Below, one piece after another: positions 1 through 10,871 of a stretch of 64,000 nucleotides of DNA; positions within the stretch are counted from its first letter, which is position 1; each line of letters begins with the position of its first letter. Position numbers and translations under genes: made by a program. Where the stretch lies: the NCBI GenBank assembly GCA_026075535.2, contig AP026547.1, forward strand, positions 7,750,001 through 7,814,000, in the 5' to 3' direction. The stretch comes from Tricholoma matsutake (taxonomy: Eukaryota; Basidiomycota; Agaricomycetes; Agaricales; Tricholomataceae). A model generated the notes under the pieces. It did not search any database. It saw nothing but the letters and a program-made list of their open reading frames with translations, and had not been told where the DNA came from.

Positions 1-2009
1 ATCTCTTTATAAAGGTGATCCCAATGCCTGATGTCGGGGATGATGTGTATGTCCCTGTAAGTTTGATCGAAGCTATTTTTTTTCCCCTTCACTAAAAGTA
101 TGTTCAGGCTTTTGCTGTGCTCACAGACAATGCAAAGCATAACCAAGATGGCCACATTGATGAGCATGGTGCCCTCCATCACCGCTGTGTGGAGCTCTGT
201 GCCATTGGGGGACTCGCAATGCTTCTTTTTGCCCACTTTCATATCCTTGCAATGCCTGTCCCAGATTTCAAGCCCGACTTTTCTATGGCAGGCTTTGGAG
301 AGAGACTGGTATGGCTACCATGTCTTCTGGACAAAGAGCTTGAGTAAGGAGATGAGCTACAACAGTGCGTTTTCATGTTTGTGAAAGCGATCGAGTACTG
401 ATCAGGGATTCACCAGACCACCGAGACCATGTCACAAAGATGCATGAGGCAAACAACATCTCTATCACAAAGGTCACCCATGCCAGCCACCTATTTGCAG
501 CACAAACAGCATGCAAGAATCTGTTTCAAGCATGAAGGCACTTGGTGGATGGAGCGAGGGTGGCATTTATTGAAACTGCTATGACCATGCACTTCCCCTT
601 GAAGCAATGCTTGGTGCGGCTATGTTCAATGCATGGAAGCCAGAGAATCATTGCCTGCTTTGTGAATGCCTTGGTATGCCTTTTCCTTCAGTTTTTTCTT
701 TATGATACTTACAACCTCCCTGCCCAGATCCACCTCAGGGGCTTCTCGATGTTGTCTTCCCCTGGGTTGAGGGAGAGCAAGCTGCTCTCCGAGCCTGGGA
801 GAAGCAGAACCACTTTGCACGGGACATCACACTAAAGCAGCTCCTACAACTGCTTCTCTGGCTCCGGTGTGTCCTCCTTCAGGATGCAGCCCTGCTCTTT
901 GTCAACAACCCTCATGCTGACATGTTCAAATATGCACCCTTCAACACTCCTTTGTTCCACCAGTTTGCCTTGGGCTCAACAGCTGTCATTGATGCTGCAG
1001 AGGAGCAGGCACGTGTTGTGCTCCTGAACCTGCCACAGGAGATGGCACACTCGATGCACAGTGTGGTCGCTAACAACTCTCTGGAGATGCAATGCCTTCA
1101 TGCAGAGCATCGTTCAGAACTTCAGGGCATGTGAGAGGAGGTCACTCACATGTGAGGGGCCATTGACATCCTCCTTGGCTCGAAGAGAGGTCGCCGACAT
1201 GGTATGTTCATCTGTTCCACACATTCTCTGCCCAAACCTCACCTCATCTTGCTACAGGTTTATTTCTCATGTCTCCACTGTCTTTGTCACCTTCATCTAG
1301 CCCTGCCATCTCCTGAGCATCATCTCTGACACCAGTGACTACCTATAACCCTGCTCTGATTACTGATATCAACATGTTTGACACCACCACGCCACCCATG
1401 CCACCTGCGATCACAGAGAGGCTGCCTGACAATGGCAATGGCACCAGCAATTCTATGTCCTCGTGTGCTTCTCCATCTGCTATCCAACCATCTGATCCTG
1501 GGTCATCCACAGTTCCTGATTTGCTCTCTTGTGCTTCCCCATCTGCGATCTGATCATCTCTTCCTGTGTCATCTACAGTTCCTGATACAAAGTAGGACCA
1601 GTATGTTGAGCGGTTCACTGAGGTGGTGTGGAGGCGACATGCACCAGAATGGATTGATGGTGACTGGATCCCTGTGTATCGATATCAGCCAGTTGCCCGC
1701 ATTACCAACCTTTGGACAGAATGGACAGTTGGGTTGGGGGGCTACCTGCCTCTTTGGGTTTTGACAGAACAGTGGGATGCCTGCTGGCAAAGAAACATTG
1801 CTTCACTTTGCACAGAACATGGTCGCCACATGAAAGTCATCAATCTTGTGATGGAGCTGTCAAAGAAGCCACAGTGGGGTGTAAACCTGGCACTTTGGTT
1901 CATAGTAGACAAGTATGAGGCTATCTACAAGCCCCAAGCATTTTGTGACTACCTGACATGCAACCGGGCTCAAGTGATGAATGCTGCGAATTTGTACCCA
2001 CAGAAGTAG
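1..2009 (+). pseudogene. Crypton-type tyrosine recombinase relic (Ndc10_II + GCR1_C)
   Basis: The translation resembles the Ndc10_II/GCR1_C proteins of basidiomycete Crypton-type elements, a family that acts as tyrosine recombinases. After an intron ending near 113, the Ndc10-like domain begins with AFAVLTDNAKHNQDGHIDEHG and runs, with frame changes, to a catalytic block at about 424-655. There GGWSEGGIY, a TGA, then NCYDHALPLEAM keep the likely nucleophilic Tyr, but the HxxR motif reads THASH, so the second catalytic Arg is His. An intron fits 674-727. A Ser/Thr/Pro linker (about 1335-1560) precedes a GCR1_C-like DNA-binding tail at about 1590-2009 (WRRHAPEWIDGDWIPVYRY). The 5' end lies outside the window. 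At least two frameshifts and one stop make it dead. Family assignment is from remembered motifs, without a search. Confidence 0.72.
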
Positions 2010-2428
2010 TAGTAAAGAAATTTTTTAATTTGATGTAGCAATAGTACGTATCATAGTACCTTCCTCTCATCTGTTCCCTTAACATTATGCCTAATTGTTA
2101 TGGTTCTCCCATCCAACGAGGAAGGGGAGCAATCCTTGTGCACCCTGAGGTGATGTCTTGTCATTCTTCTCCACCACCTCGACAACCTCTGGTGCTGCAT
2201 GAGATCCACCTGGACTGAAGATACCAAGGAGACGGGCTGCATTCTCTGCTTCAGCAAGTGAGGTAATGGAAATCCCAAGGGCCTTCACAATAGAGTTCTT
2301 CTTGATTGATCTGAACTTCTGTAAGCCAATAGTCAACAGAAAGTATCAACCATGATGACAGAGAGGTAAGGAGAGCACCTGTTTACCAGATACCTTCACT
2401 GCAACACCATAGGACTTCTTGAAGAAGT

Positions 2429-2854
2429 TATAAGGGCAACCTGAGCCTCTAGCAAAGGGAAATCCGAAATTAAAATTATGCTACATAATACAGGGATTGG
2501 AGGCACACCTAGCAAAGGGAAATCCAAAGAGAAAACTCTAAGGACCCCCTTGCTGATGCCCAGTATATGTGAAGACGACAAAAATCAAATATAACCTAAA
2601 AATAGAAAAAGGCGGAGATAGGTGGATCAAGGCCGCCGAATGACATCATACCAAGGGGTATGTGTCGGAAGGGGTACTCTGCCTCTAAATATAAAAGTGT
2701 CAACATGTACAAACATGATAGCAAGGGAAAATTAGTAATAAAATCCGGAAAAATCATAGAAAATAAAGAATAGAAGGAAATGAGGTGGGGAAAAATATAG
2801 GACAAACATAAAAAATAGGAAAAACACACAGGGCACCCCCCTAGTCCCCTTACA
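2429..2854 (-). repeat. 3' LTR of element A
   Basis: 426 bp, the same length as its partner at 8010-8435. It is directly preceded on the minus strand by the polypurine tract and flanked on the outside by the target duplication GAAGT. Confidence 0.93.
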
Positions 2855-2867
2855 TCACCCCCTCTCT
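2855..2867 (-). other. Polypurine tract of element A
   Basis: On the minus strand AGAGAGGGGGTGA sits directly against the 3' LTR, just after the pol stop codon TAG. This is the expected primer site for plus-strand DNA synthesis. Element B has the same sequence in the same place. Confidence 0.85.
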
Positions 2868-5800
2868 AAGATGCATCGCCCCGATGCATTCGAAATCGTA
2901 TACGACCAAAGTCCGTGACTTGAATGCAATGCGGTGCAGCAGTGTGCCGTCGGTGGAATTCCTTGATTAACCGAGGGGCGTTTACATCAGACTCTTCGAC
3001 CCATGAGTTCTCCTCATACCCATAACCTTTCCAATGTACCAAATACTGGAGTTTTCCTCGACGCAAACGGCTGTCCAAGATTGACTCGACTTCATATTGG
3101 GGTTCTCCCTCGATCACTGTAGGTGGTGGTGGTGGGTGTGAATGGCGTCCCAGGAATGGATCTGGGGGAGCTGGAAGCAATTTGACGACATGGAAGACGG
3201 GATGGAGTCTGGACATGGAGGCTGGGAGGCATAGACGATAGGCATGTGTTCCAACGCACTTGACAATGGGGAAAGGTCCCAAGAAGTGATGAGCGAGTTT
3301 CTTGGATGGACGTGTAGTGGAGATGTCACTGGAGTCAAGATAAACTCGATCACCAACCTTGTACTGAGGGGTTGGGGAGTGGCGTTGGTTGTAAAATCGC
3401 ACCATGTCGTCCTTTGCCTTTGCTAAGGCTGCCCTTGCCTCCTCCAAGCTATCCCTCATGCGTTCTGTGAACTCATTCACTGTCTCGATGTGTGAGGGAG
3501 TTTGATGAGGTTCAAATCCCATGTGTGGATGTCATCCAGTGTCTAAGAGGAAAGGGGTCTGTTGAGTGGAAGCATGGACATGGTTGTTGTATCCAAACTC
3601 GGCCAAAGGAAGGAGATCATCCCAATCGTCCTGGCGTTCATTGACAAAGAGGCAGATGTACTGCTCCAGTTCCTGGTTGACTTGGTCAGTCTGGCCATCA
3701 GTTTGTGGGTGATAAGCAGTCGAAGCAAGGAGTTTGATTCCCAGGAGTCGGTACAGCTTGTGAGTGAACTCTGCCATGAACTGAGGGCCACGATCAGAGA
3801 GGAAAGCACCAGGAAGTCCATGTAATTTCCACATGTGGTGGAGGTAGAGTCGAGTGGCACCTAGGGCACTGACAGTGGTGTGAGTGGGAATGAAGTGAGC
3901 GCGTTTTCCCACTGAGTCAACTGTGCACATCACCGCATCAAACCTGTTTGACTCTGGCAATTCCACCACAAAGTCGATGCTGACGACATCCCAATGACTC
4001 TCTGGAACAGGAAGAGGGTGTAGCTCACCAATAGGCTTGCAACAAGGAACCTTGGTGTGTAAGCAAAGGTCACAAGTGTGACAATACTGACCAATGAGCT
4101 GTGACATTTGTGGCCACCAATAGTTCCGTGAGGTGAGCTCCAAGGTCTTCCAGCGTCTGGGGTGGCCAGCAATCTGTGAGTCATGGTGTTGGGATATGAT
4201 GCGCCGGCGAAGGTCTGGGTCATTGGGAACATAAATGTGATCCCTGAAGTACAACAAGTCCTCCTTTTCAGCCCACTCTGCCGCACGTAAGGAAAGGGTC
4301 AATCCCTTCCTCAGTTCTTTAACAGCTCGGGCGACAACAAACCGCTACGGTTTGCACGACGAATGTCATGTAGGATGTCCCGCTCCTCGCCCTGGGGTGC
4401 GATGCCTTCCAGTGTCTGAATGGTGAACAGGTCTGGCTGCAACAGCACAATGTTTTGGTTGTCACCACTGCCATGGTCTGCACATCGGGATAGGGCATCA
4501 GTCTTCCCCATGCTGCGACCTGGACAGTGGTGTAAGGAGAAGTCGAATCTAGATAGATACAGGGACCAACAAGCTTGACGATGGTTCAATTTCTTGGCCG
4601 TCATGAAGTACTCGAGGTTCTTGTGATCCGTCCAAATTTCCACCTTGTGTTGGGCACCCTCGAGGAAGTGTCGCCACTCCTCAAGCGCATGCATTATCGC
4701 CAACATCTCCTTGTCATGGATCTCGTAGTTTCTCTCTACAGCACTAAGGCTTTTGGAGTAGAATGCAACAGGATGCCACTTCTGGTCCTCCGGAGACTGC
4801 TGAGACAACACCACGCCCATCGCAAAGTCAGAACTGTCGGCTTCTACACGAAAAGGACGCGAATCGTCAGCAAAGGTAAGGATCGGAGCGGAAGTGACCA
4901 TCTCCTTAAGCTTTTCAAACGCCTCCTGTTGTGCATTATCCCACCTCCATGCCTCCTTTCCTGTCAAGTCGAACAGCAGTCATGCATGATGTGAAAAATC
5001 CTTGATAAAACGCCGATAAAAATTGATGAAGCCCAGGAAAGACTGCACCTCCTTCTTGTTTGTGGGCGTCAGCCAAGCTGTGACCCTGTTTACCTTGATA
5101 GGATCCATCTCCACTTGACCCTCCGAGATAATCAGGCCGAGGTACTCGATCTTGGTCCTTTCAAACTCGCATTTGTCCTGACAAAGGTAGAGTTTGTACC
5201 ATCGAAGTCGCTCTAGGACGAGGCGCATGATGCAACGGTGCTCTTCAACCGTGCGAGTGAAGATGAGGATGTCGTTGAGATAGATGCAGACAACGCCTTC
5301 GAGGATGAGGTCATGGAAGATGTCGTTCATCATGGTCTGAAAGGTGGCAGGGCTATTAGTAAGGCCAAAGAACATGACAAGCGGTTCAAAAAGACCACGG
5401 TTGGTACGAAAGGCTGCCTTCCACTCATCTCCCTCCTTTATCCTCACATTATTATAGCCCCAACGGACATCGAGCTTGGTGAAGTATCGGGCTCCATGGA
5501 GCTGGTTTACGAGTTCAGAGATGAGGGGTAGTGGGTAGTGATTTTTGACTGTGATGTTGTTGAGCCTTCTGTAGTCTTGAACTGGTCGAAGTGAGCCATC
5601 CTTCTTCTTGACAAAGAAAAAGGGAGAGGCCATGGGTGACTTCGATGGTTGAATACGTCCAGAGGCCAGGTGCTCGTCGATGAACTGGTCAAGCTGCCGT
5701 TGTTCTTCCGGAGAGAGAGGATAGACCTTTCAGGATGAAGGGGTTGCACTGGGGGTGAGTTCGATCGCGTGATCCCATGGCTTACGCGCAGGAAGAGAGT

Positions 5801-6752
5801 CGAATGACTCCTTGGAGAACACGTCTTCAAACTCATGGAGATGAGGGAGTAAGGAGTTAGTAGAGGATTTAGCAGCATTGTTTTTGTGGAAGGCCTCGGT
5901 GAGGCGTTGGGATATGTTCGATGTGGCACACACCTCATGCGATGAGCAAATCACAGTGTAGAAGATCCGATCACCCTCCTCCACTTCCTCTGGGTCCTCA
6001 TCATCATCATCTGAGTCCGGCATTAGATCAGGAACCCCTTCCAATTCCACTTCAGGTATAGGCAGGGGTCCAGCACGACACTTCTGAGTTTGTCGTATTG
6101 CTGCCTTCTGTCCACGACGTTCTTGCCTGGCTTCTGTGAAACATGTCCAACAGCGGGATGGACATCGGCTCATGGTAACCTCCCCAGTGCGCCAGTCGAC
6201 CTCTGGGTTATGGTCTCGAAGCCATGGATATCCCAAAATCACCTTTTGCTTTCCTAATTGAGTGACAGCAAAAAGGGCACGCTCACTATGATCTTTGTAA
6301 CGGAGAACCAGGTCTGCAACCTCTCGGATGGCACCAGCTTCATTTGGGGATCCATCCATGTTATATACAGGTATTGGACGTGAGAGTGAGCGAGTATTTA
6401 GACAATGTTGTTGTACCAGATGGGAATCGATGAAGAGACCAGTCGCACCAGAGTCCAGGAGCACAGAGACACCGAGTATCTGTCCAGTGTCGGTTGTCTG
6501 TGGTTCGATGGCTAGGTTTAAGGAATGTGCAGAGGGAGTGGATGCCACAATATACTTGCATGGTAGTTTACGCTCCCATGATTTAATTTTGGGACGTGGA
6601 GTAGAAGGAGAGATGGGGAGAGCAGGTATGTCTTTAGCCAACTTCGAAGGGTCAGAGAGGGGAGCAGTCACAGAAATGGATTCATTCTCTGGGGATTCAA
6701 CTGACAAGACTTCAAAGCGGTTATGGACAGGCAGTGAGGGCATATGATTCAC
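2866..6752 (-). pseudogene. pol: pol of element A (protease-RT-RNase H-integrase-chromodomain)
   Basis: The frame opens at 6752, one base back from gag. Domains in order: aspartic protease with LLDSGATGLF; reverse transcriptase (5.63-5.2 kb, [20 protein letters not shown]); RNase H (4.97-4.5 kb, FRVEADSSDFAMGVVLS); integrase with an H2C2 zinc finger and rve core (4.3-3.53 kb); and a chromodomain at the C-terminus (LQYLVHWKGYGYEENSWVEE, about 3.07-2.98 kb). Damage: TGA at 5730-5732, 4980-4982 and 3532-3534, an 11-bp deletion near 4303-4311 that shifts the frame, and YLND where an active RT has two aspartates. No full polyprotein can be made. Confidence 0.92.
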
Positions 6753-7879
6753 TCACTGCGAATAGGAAAATCCTGCTCCTCTACAACTTGATCCTTCACT
6801 TCCTCAACATCTACAAGCGCCAACAAATCTTGCAGGAGTTTGTCTCGTCCCTCGGGGGTGAGCATGCGGATATCCTGACGATGGGGACACGCTCCAGCCC
6901 TGTGTCCAGGTTCCCCACAACGGTAGCAGAGATCCAACTTACGTGCACGGCTGCGGGCTGCATCAACATCCATTGGTACTGGGACATTGATGGCTGGTGT
7001 GGGAGTTTGACAAACAGGAATGGGGTTAGGGCGGGGAAGGCTTCGACTGAAGGTGTAGGGTGTATGAGTGGTAGTTGGAGCACGGAATGCAGCATTAAAT
7101 GCCGCATTTGTGAGTCGGTTCTCATCACAGAGTGAAGCAGCTTCATACCAAGCAAGGATATCATCGTCCGCTGGGCGCCCTTCCAACATCTGTGCAATCT
7201 GGTCCTGAATTTCTCGGTTGAGCCCCCATCGGAACTTCACCACCACTGGTAACCCACTCCCATATCCTGCCATGTCCACCAAATCCTTGAACTCATCGAT
7301 ATAGTCGTCCATGGATCGACGTCCCTGGTGGTAAGCAGATGACTCAAGTCGTGTCACTGCTCGGTGGCGTTCATTGAGGGGGCAGAACTGGCATATGAAC
7401 TCAGCTCGAAAGTCACCCCAAGTGGAGAAAGGTAGAGAACCAAGTTCTTTAGTTTGACGTAGGATACGGTCCACATAGAGATAGGCACATTCAGATTTCA
7501 TGTATGTGAAGGCCCAATAAATTTTTGCAGCCTCATCGATGAATTGATGCGACTGGAGACTAATGTATAACTCACAGGAATTAAGGAATGCATGTCCCTG
7601 CGCACGTGCACCATTAAATTCGGTGGGGGGGGACGGTTTGATCTGGGCACGTTCCTTAGTGGACGTGTTTGGCAAAACGTCGTTGTTGGGTGCGCTTGGA
7701 GTCGTAAAGGGGGAACTATTGGTCGTAGGGTTAGCCTGGAGGGTCCTAACGAAGTTTTCAATCATAGATTTAAGCGAGTCAATTTGCGCGTGCATTCCAG
7801 AAATGTCGCTTTCAAGCGTGTCGAAGCGTTCTGATGTGTCCATGTCGCTAGGGAGTGCGTTTGGCGAAAATGGCAGCAT
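6749..7879 (-). CDS. gag: gag of element A
   Basis: An uninterrupted reading frame encoding the capsid/nucleocapsid polyprotein. The first ATG in frame is at 7879 (MLPFSPNALPSDMDTSE); the Met at 7843 is the first that element B shares. The middle is a Retrotrans_gag capsid region (about TEFNGARAQGHAFL to DQIAQMLEGRP). Near the C-terminus is one zinc knuckle, CYRCGEPGHRAGAC, of type CX2CX4HX4C. The stop overlaps the opening of pol by four bases. This is the better preserved of the two related gag genes in the window: element B has TGA where this copy has CGA at three codons. Confidence 0.9.
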   Translation of the reverse strand: MLPFSPNALPSDMDTSERFDTLESDISGMHAQIDSLKSMIENFVRTLQANPTTNSSPFTTPSAPNNDVLPNTSTKERAQIKPSPPTEFNGARAQGHAFLNSCELYISLQSHQFIDEAAKIYWAFTYMKSECAYLYVDRILRQTKELGSLPFSTWGDFRAEFICQFCPLNERHRAVTRLESSAYHQGRRSMDDYIDEFKDLVDMAGYGSGLPVVVKFRWGLNREIQDQIAQMLEGRPADDDILAWYEAASLCDENRLTNAAFNAAFRAPTTTHTPYTFSRSLPRPNPIPVCQTPTPAINVPVPMDVDAARSRARKLDLCYRCGEPGHRAGACPHRQDIRMLTPEGRDKLLQDLLALVDVEEVKDQVVEEQDFPIRSE

Positions 7880-8009
7880 AATAAAGGCGAGAGTATCTGG
7901 AACGGTGTGTAGGGACTCTGTGGAGCTTTGGGAAGCATCGTCCAGTCCGTACCTGCCTATTTTGGGCAGCGCATTCACGATTTTCGGGCCTTAGGGGAGA
8001 GTTTTCTAC

Positions 8010-8435
8010 TATAAGGGCAACCTGAGCCTCTAGCAAAGGGAAATCCGAAGTTAAAATTATGCTACATAATACAGGGATTGGGGGCGCACCTAGCAAAGGG
8101 AAATCCAAAGAGAAAACTCTAAGGACCCCCTTGCTGATGCCCAGTATATGTGAAGACGACAAAAATCAAGTATAACCTAAAAATAGAAAAAGGCGGAGAT
8201 AGGCAGATCAAGGCCGCCAAATGACATCATACCAAGGGGTATGTGTCGGAAGGGGTACTCCGCCTCTAAATATAAAAGTGTCAACATGTACAAACATGAT
8301 AGCAAGGGAAATTTAGTAATAAAATCCGGAAAAATCATAGAAAATGAAGAATAGAAGGAAATGAGGTGGGGAAAAATATAGGACGAACATAAAAAATAGG
8401 AAAAACACACAGGGCACCCCCCTAGTCCCCTTACA
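8010..8435 (-). repeat. 5' LTR of element A
   Basis: 426 bp, read on the minus strand as TGTAAGGGGACTAGGG to GGTTGCCCTTATA. The ends are a short imperfect inverted repeat, TG to TA rather than TG to CA. A TATA-like TTATATTTA lies inside, on the sense strand. I count about 11 differences from the other LTR, nearly all transitions, so the insertion is fairly recent but not new. Confidence 0.93.
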
Positions 8436-8801
8436 GAAGTTGTGTGAGAAGGACGCAATGAACTTCCAGGATCACACTACACCCACATTCTGCTGCTTGC
8501 ATCGTTGATTTGCTGCAAACTCCTGATAACCATCGCATTCAGCAACCTTAGATCATAGCCACTTGAGTTCCTTTTCAATCACTTCTCTCCTTGCATTCTG
8601 CACTGCCTCATCATGTCCTTTTGCGGCAGGTGGATGGCACTTCGCTTGCTCGAAGAGGCTTGAACTTCTTGCTTCGCACATCACTGGTGTAGCTGTCAGA
8701 GCTGTTGTTATTGGAGTCTGGGTATTTGTGGTGCTTGTGCTGTGAGAGAGGTTGCCAAGGTTTTTCACTACCAATCTGGTTTTTCACAGTCTAGATCTCT
8801 C
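8436..8801 (-). pseudogene. Exon remnant between element A and MITE copy 1
   Basis: This short stretch belongs to the interrupted minus-strand gene. Its translation includes FEQAKCHPPAAKGHDEAVQN, then EVIEKELKWL, a TGA and SKVAECDGYQEFAANQRCKQQ. It begins with the GAAGT duplication of element A and ends with the AGATCTCTC duplication of the MITE, so both elements landed in one continuous older sequence. Confidence 0.5.
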
Positions 8802-9575
8802 AACACCTGCAATACGACCCTTTAGAAAACAGATCACATGACACTCACATCACATGTACTCCAACTTAAGCAAGAAGTTTCAAAGTTTAAGCATTCAGTG
8901 GGGTGAATCAAGACAGTATGACATCAAACAGTGCAGTAAACTAGTGGAAATGAATTTGTCCTAAGGTTCTAGGGAGAAAACACATGTATTGGCCAATAAT
9001 ATAGGATTTACATGGGAATGTAACAAAAAATCTGGGCGACACATCGTGACAACTCTCAACGCACCTCGTGGAAGATAGCATACTGCCAGTAGAGACCCCC
9101 CGTTGACACCATGTGTTTCCACCCTACTAGTACAGTGCCCTGCTAATCCAAAATCCCACCAGCTCTAAACACCTAGACAGGTACATCCATGCTGAGTATA
9201 CATTGTAGGTTTGACAAAGCAGTGTTATAGTGACAGAGGTGGCATCTGCAGCTGTGATCTGGACTTCATGCAGCCTCAACCACTGAGGACCGAGTTGTTG
9301 AGGGGATGGCTAAGTGTGCAACCATGTGTCCCATCAGGTTGAGTGATCCTTGAGGAGAAGAGGGGGCTGAGAGTCCAGAGGCAGTGGAAAAGATACAACA
9401 TGTCCTCAGGAGAGGCCGTGACAAGTGCACAAGTCTTAGTTGGCTATCCGGTTAGGTGATGTGAGGAGCAAGAGAAATTAAAAGTCATGAAGTGAGTAAA
9501 CAAACTTGGCATGCACTCACGTGCTCAGGCTTTACTCATGTGATCTGTTTTCTAAAGGGTCGTATTGCTTGAGAC
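8802..9575. mobile_element. MITE copy 1 (9-bp TSD family)
   Basis: A 774-bp non-coding element flanked by the exact 9-bp duplication AGATCTCTC (8793-8801 and 9576-9584). Its near-terminal inverted repeat starts with CAATACGACCCTTTAGAAAA and continues to about 31 bp. It is set in from each end by 8 bp that do not match each other (AACACCTG on the left, CTTGAGAC on the right). A second copy at 25282-25940 shares both outer 8-mers, so they belong to the element. The duplication length fits Mutator-like elements. No transposase is encoded. Confidence 0.85.
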
Positions 9576-10473
9576 AGATCTCTCTTGGCGGTCAGAGTTT
9601 GGGGGAGAACACCACCTGGGGAATGAACTCACACTCTCCACAAACAGTATCAACCTGTTATCACCCAGTATGGCAACCAATGGAGGATTGGGAGTTGCAT
9701 CCCTCAAGTGTTTGTTCTCTTGCTTTACAAGAAAATACTGGTGATATCCAACATCAACCAGATCCAGAAATGCCATCTTTGTGGCACCCTCAATGTTATT
9801 ACATGTTTCCTGCAGTGCTGCTAGCAACTCTTGAGCACTGGCAAACCACATGCGAGGAGGATCTGGACTCAGAGAAACAGATACCGGTGTCAGGGGCACA
9901 TGCTCGATGGATTTTGCAGGTGTTGCAGAGCCACAGTAGTACATCCAAAGGTGAGTGTGCAGTCCAGAGCTGAGCCACAGAGGCTCACCTTGACATTTCC
10001 TGATGCAACTGGTCTTGTAGCATGTCCTGAATCATGTGCCGGCACCCCATCCCCGGGCCCAACAAGTGCTGCAGGTTTGTTGGTGGAGTTGGAACTGGAA
10101 TGCACCACTGTGTCCACATGACTGGCGAGACTCTTCATCAGAACACTGGGGGCCAATTCTCTGTTGGTAGGAGGCTGCAATTGCAGAGCTGGCTTTGTAA
10201 AGCCATAGACAGGGTCCCCAAAAACTTCCTTCAGCCGCTTCACTGTCACATGTGAACCTCCACTGAAATCTGTGTCTGGCCACTTCTCCTTCTGGCGAGC
10301 GACCATCTTCAACAGCTCTAGCTTCCTGGCCTTCTTCCTGGATGCCTGGCTGTGTCATTGACCTAGCAAACTTGGGGCACACAAGGCTTCACTCACACTT
10401 CGGCAGCCTCATATGGCACTTCTGGTACCGAGGCATCCAACAGGATGTTGTTGGAAGGTGCAGCAGTTGACAT

Positions 10474-10871
10474 GGTGTTCAGGTTGGCAGGACAAGGATA
10501 GGAGTATTCAAATCCAAGACACTTCCACTCCTTTCAATTGCATAATCTGTACATTCTGTAAGACCTGTAAGACTGGACAATTATTGAGAACCATCCAGCC
10601 TGAACAACCCATCTATGTATACAGTTTTGTACAGCCTGATGCTTCGAAAGGAATCCAAAATATGCTCATTCTGTCTGGTCTGAGTGACTGTGCACTTCTC
10701 CAAATGCAAGGTTTGGAAAATTCGTTCGATCGAACACTTTTTGAAAGCTTACATTCTGCACATTCAGACAGATCCTCACCTATGTAATCGTACAAAACTG
10801 CGTATATGGATAACAGTTGCAAAGATCGGACCCTCCAGAATACTTTTCGAAAGCTTACAGTCTGCACATTC
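10474..10871. other. Upstream region and start of a minisatellite
   Basis: No gene seen. From about 10,700 the DNA contains diverged units with the motifs TCGTTCGATC, ACACTTTTxxAAAGCTTAC, TCTGCACATTC and AGACAGATCCTCAC. Further units lie at 11,767-11,985, beyond the inserted TIR element, giving roughly four units of 80-95 bp. Confidence 0.5.

Larger units (their letters stand above)
2429..8435 (-). mobile_element. Element A: complete Ty3/gypsy chromovirus
   Basis: A 6,007-bp LTR retrotransposon on the minus strand with two 426-bp LTRs, gag, a pol in the order protease, RT, RNase H, integrase and chromodomain, and a polypurine tract. The target duplication GAAGT is exact at 2424-2428 and 8436-8440. 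The chromodomain at the end of integrase places it among the chromoviruses. It is inactive. Pol carries TGA codons near 5730, 4980 and 3532, a deletion of about 11 bp near 4303-4311 (compared with element B) and YLND in place of the RT YxDD box. It interrupts the unclassified minus-strand gene. Confidence 0.95.
2091..10473 (-). pseudogene. Unclassified gene convergent with the Crypton relic, split by two insertions
   Basis: Once element A (2429-8435) and the MITE (8802-9575) are removed, the minus strand gives a discontinuous protein starting with MSTAAPSNNILLDASVPEVP at 10473. A basic segment (KKARKLELLKMVARQKEKWP) and a polar linker follow. Recognisable pieces sit at about 9944-9585 (FASAQELLAALQETCNN), 8801-8441 (EVIEKELKWL, SKVAECDGYQEF) and 2428-2091 (ALGISITSLAEAENAARLLG). 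TGA codons interrupt it, so it is now a pseudogene. Its last codons lie about 80 bp from the end of the recombinase gene on the other strand, tail to tail. I do not recognise the family. It could be a partner gene of the Crypton element or a host gene next to it. Confidence 0.5.

Noticed and set aside
4575..4994. 139-codon plus-strand ORF inside pol of element A
   Set aside because: Antisense to the RNase H region; no independent support.
7563..7994. 143-codon plus-strand ORF inside gag of element A
   Set aside because: Antisense shadow of gag, open because of codon bias.
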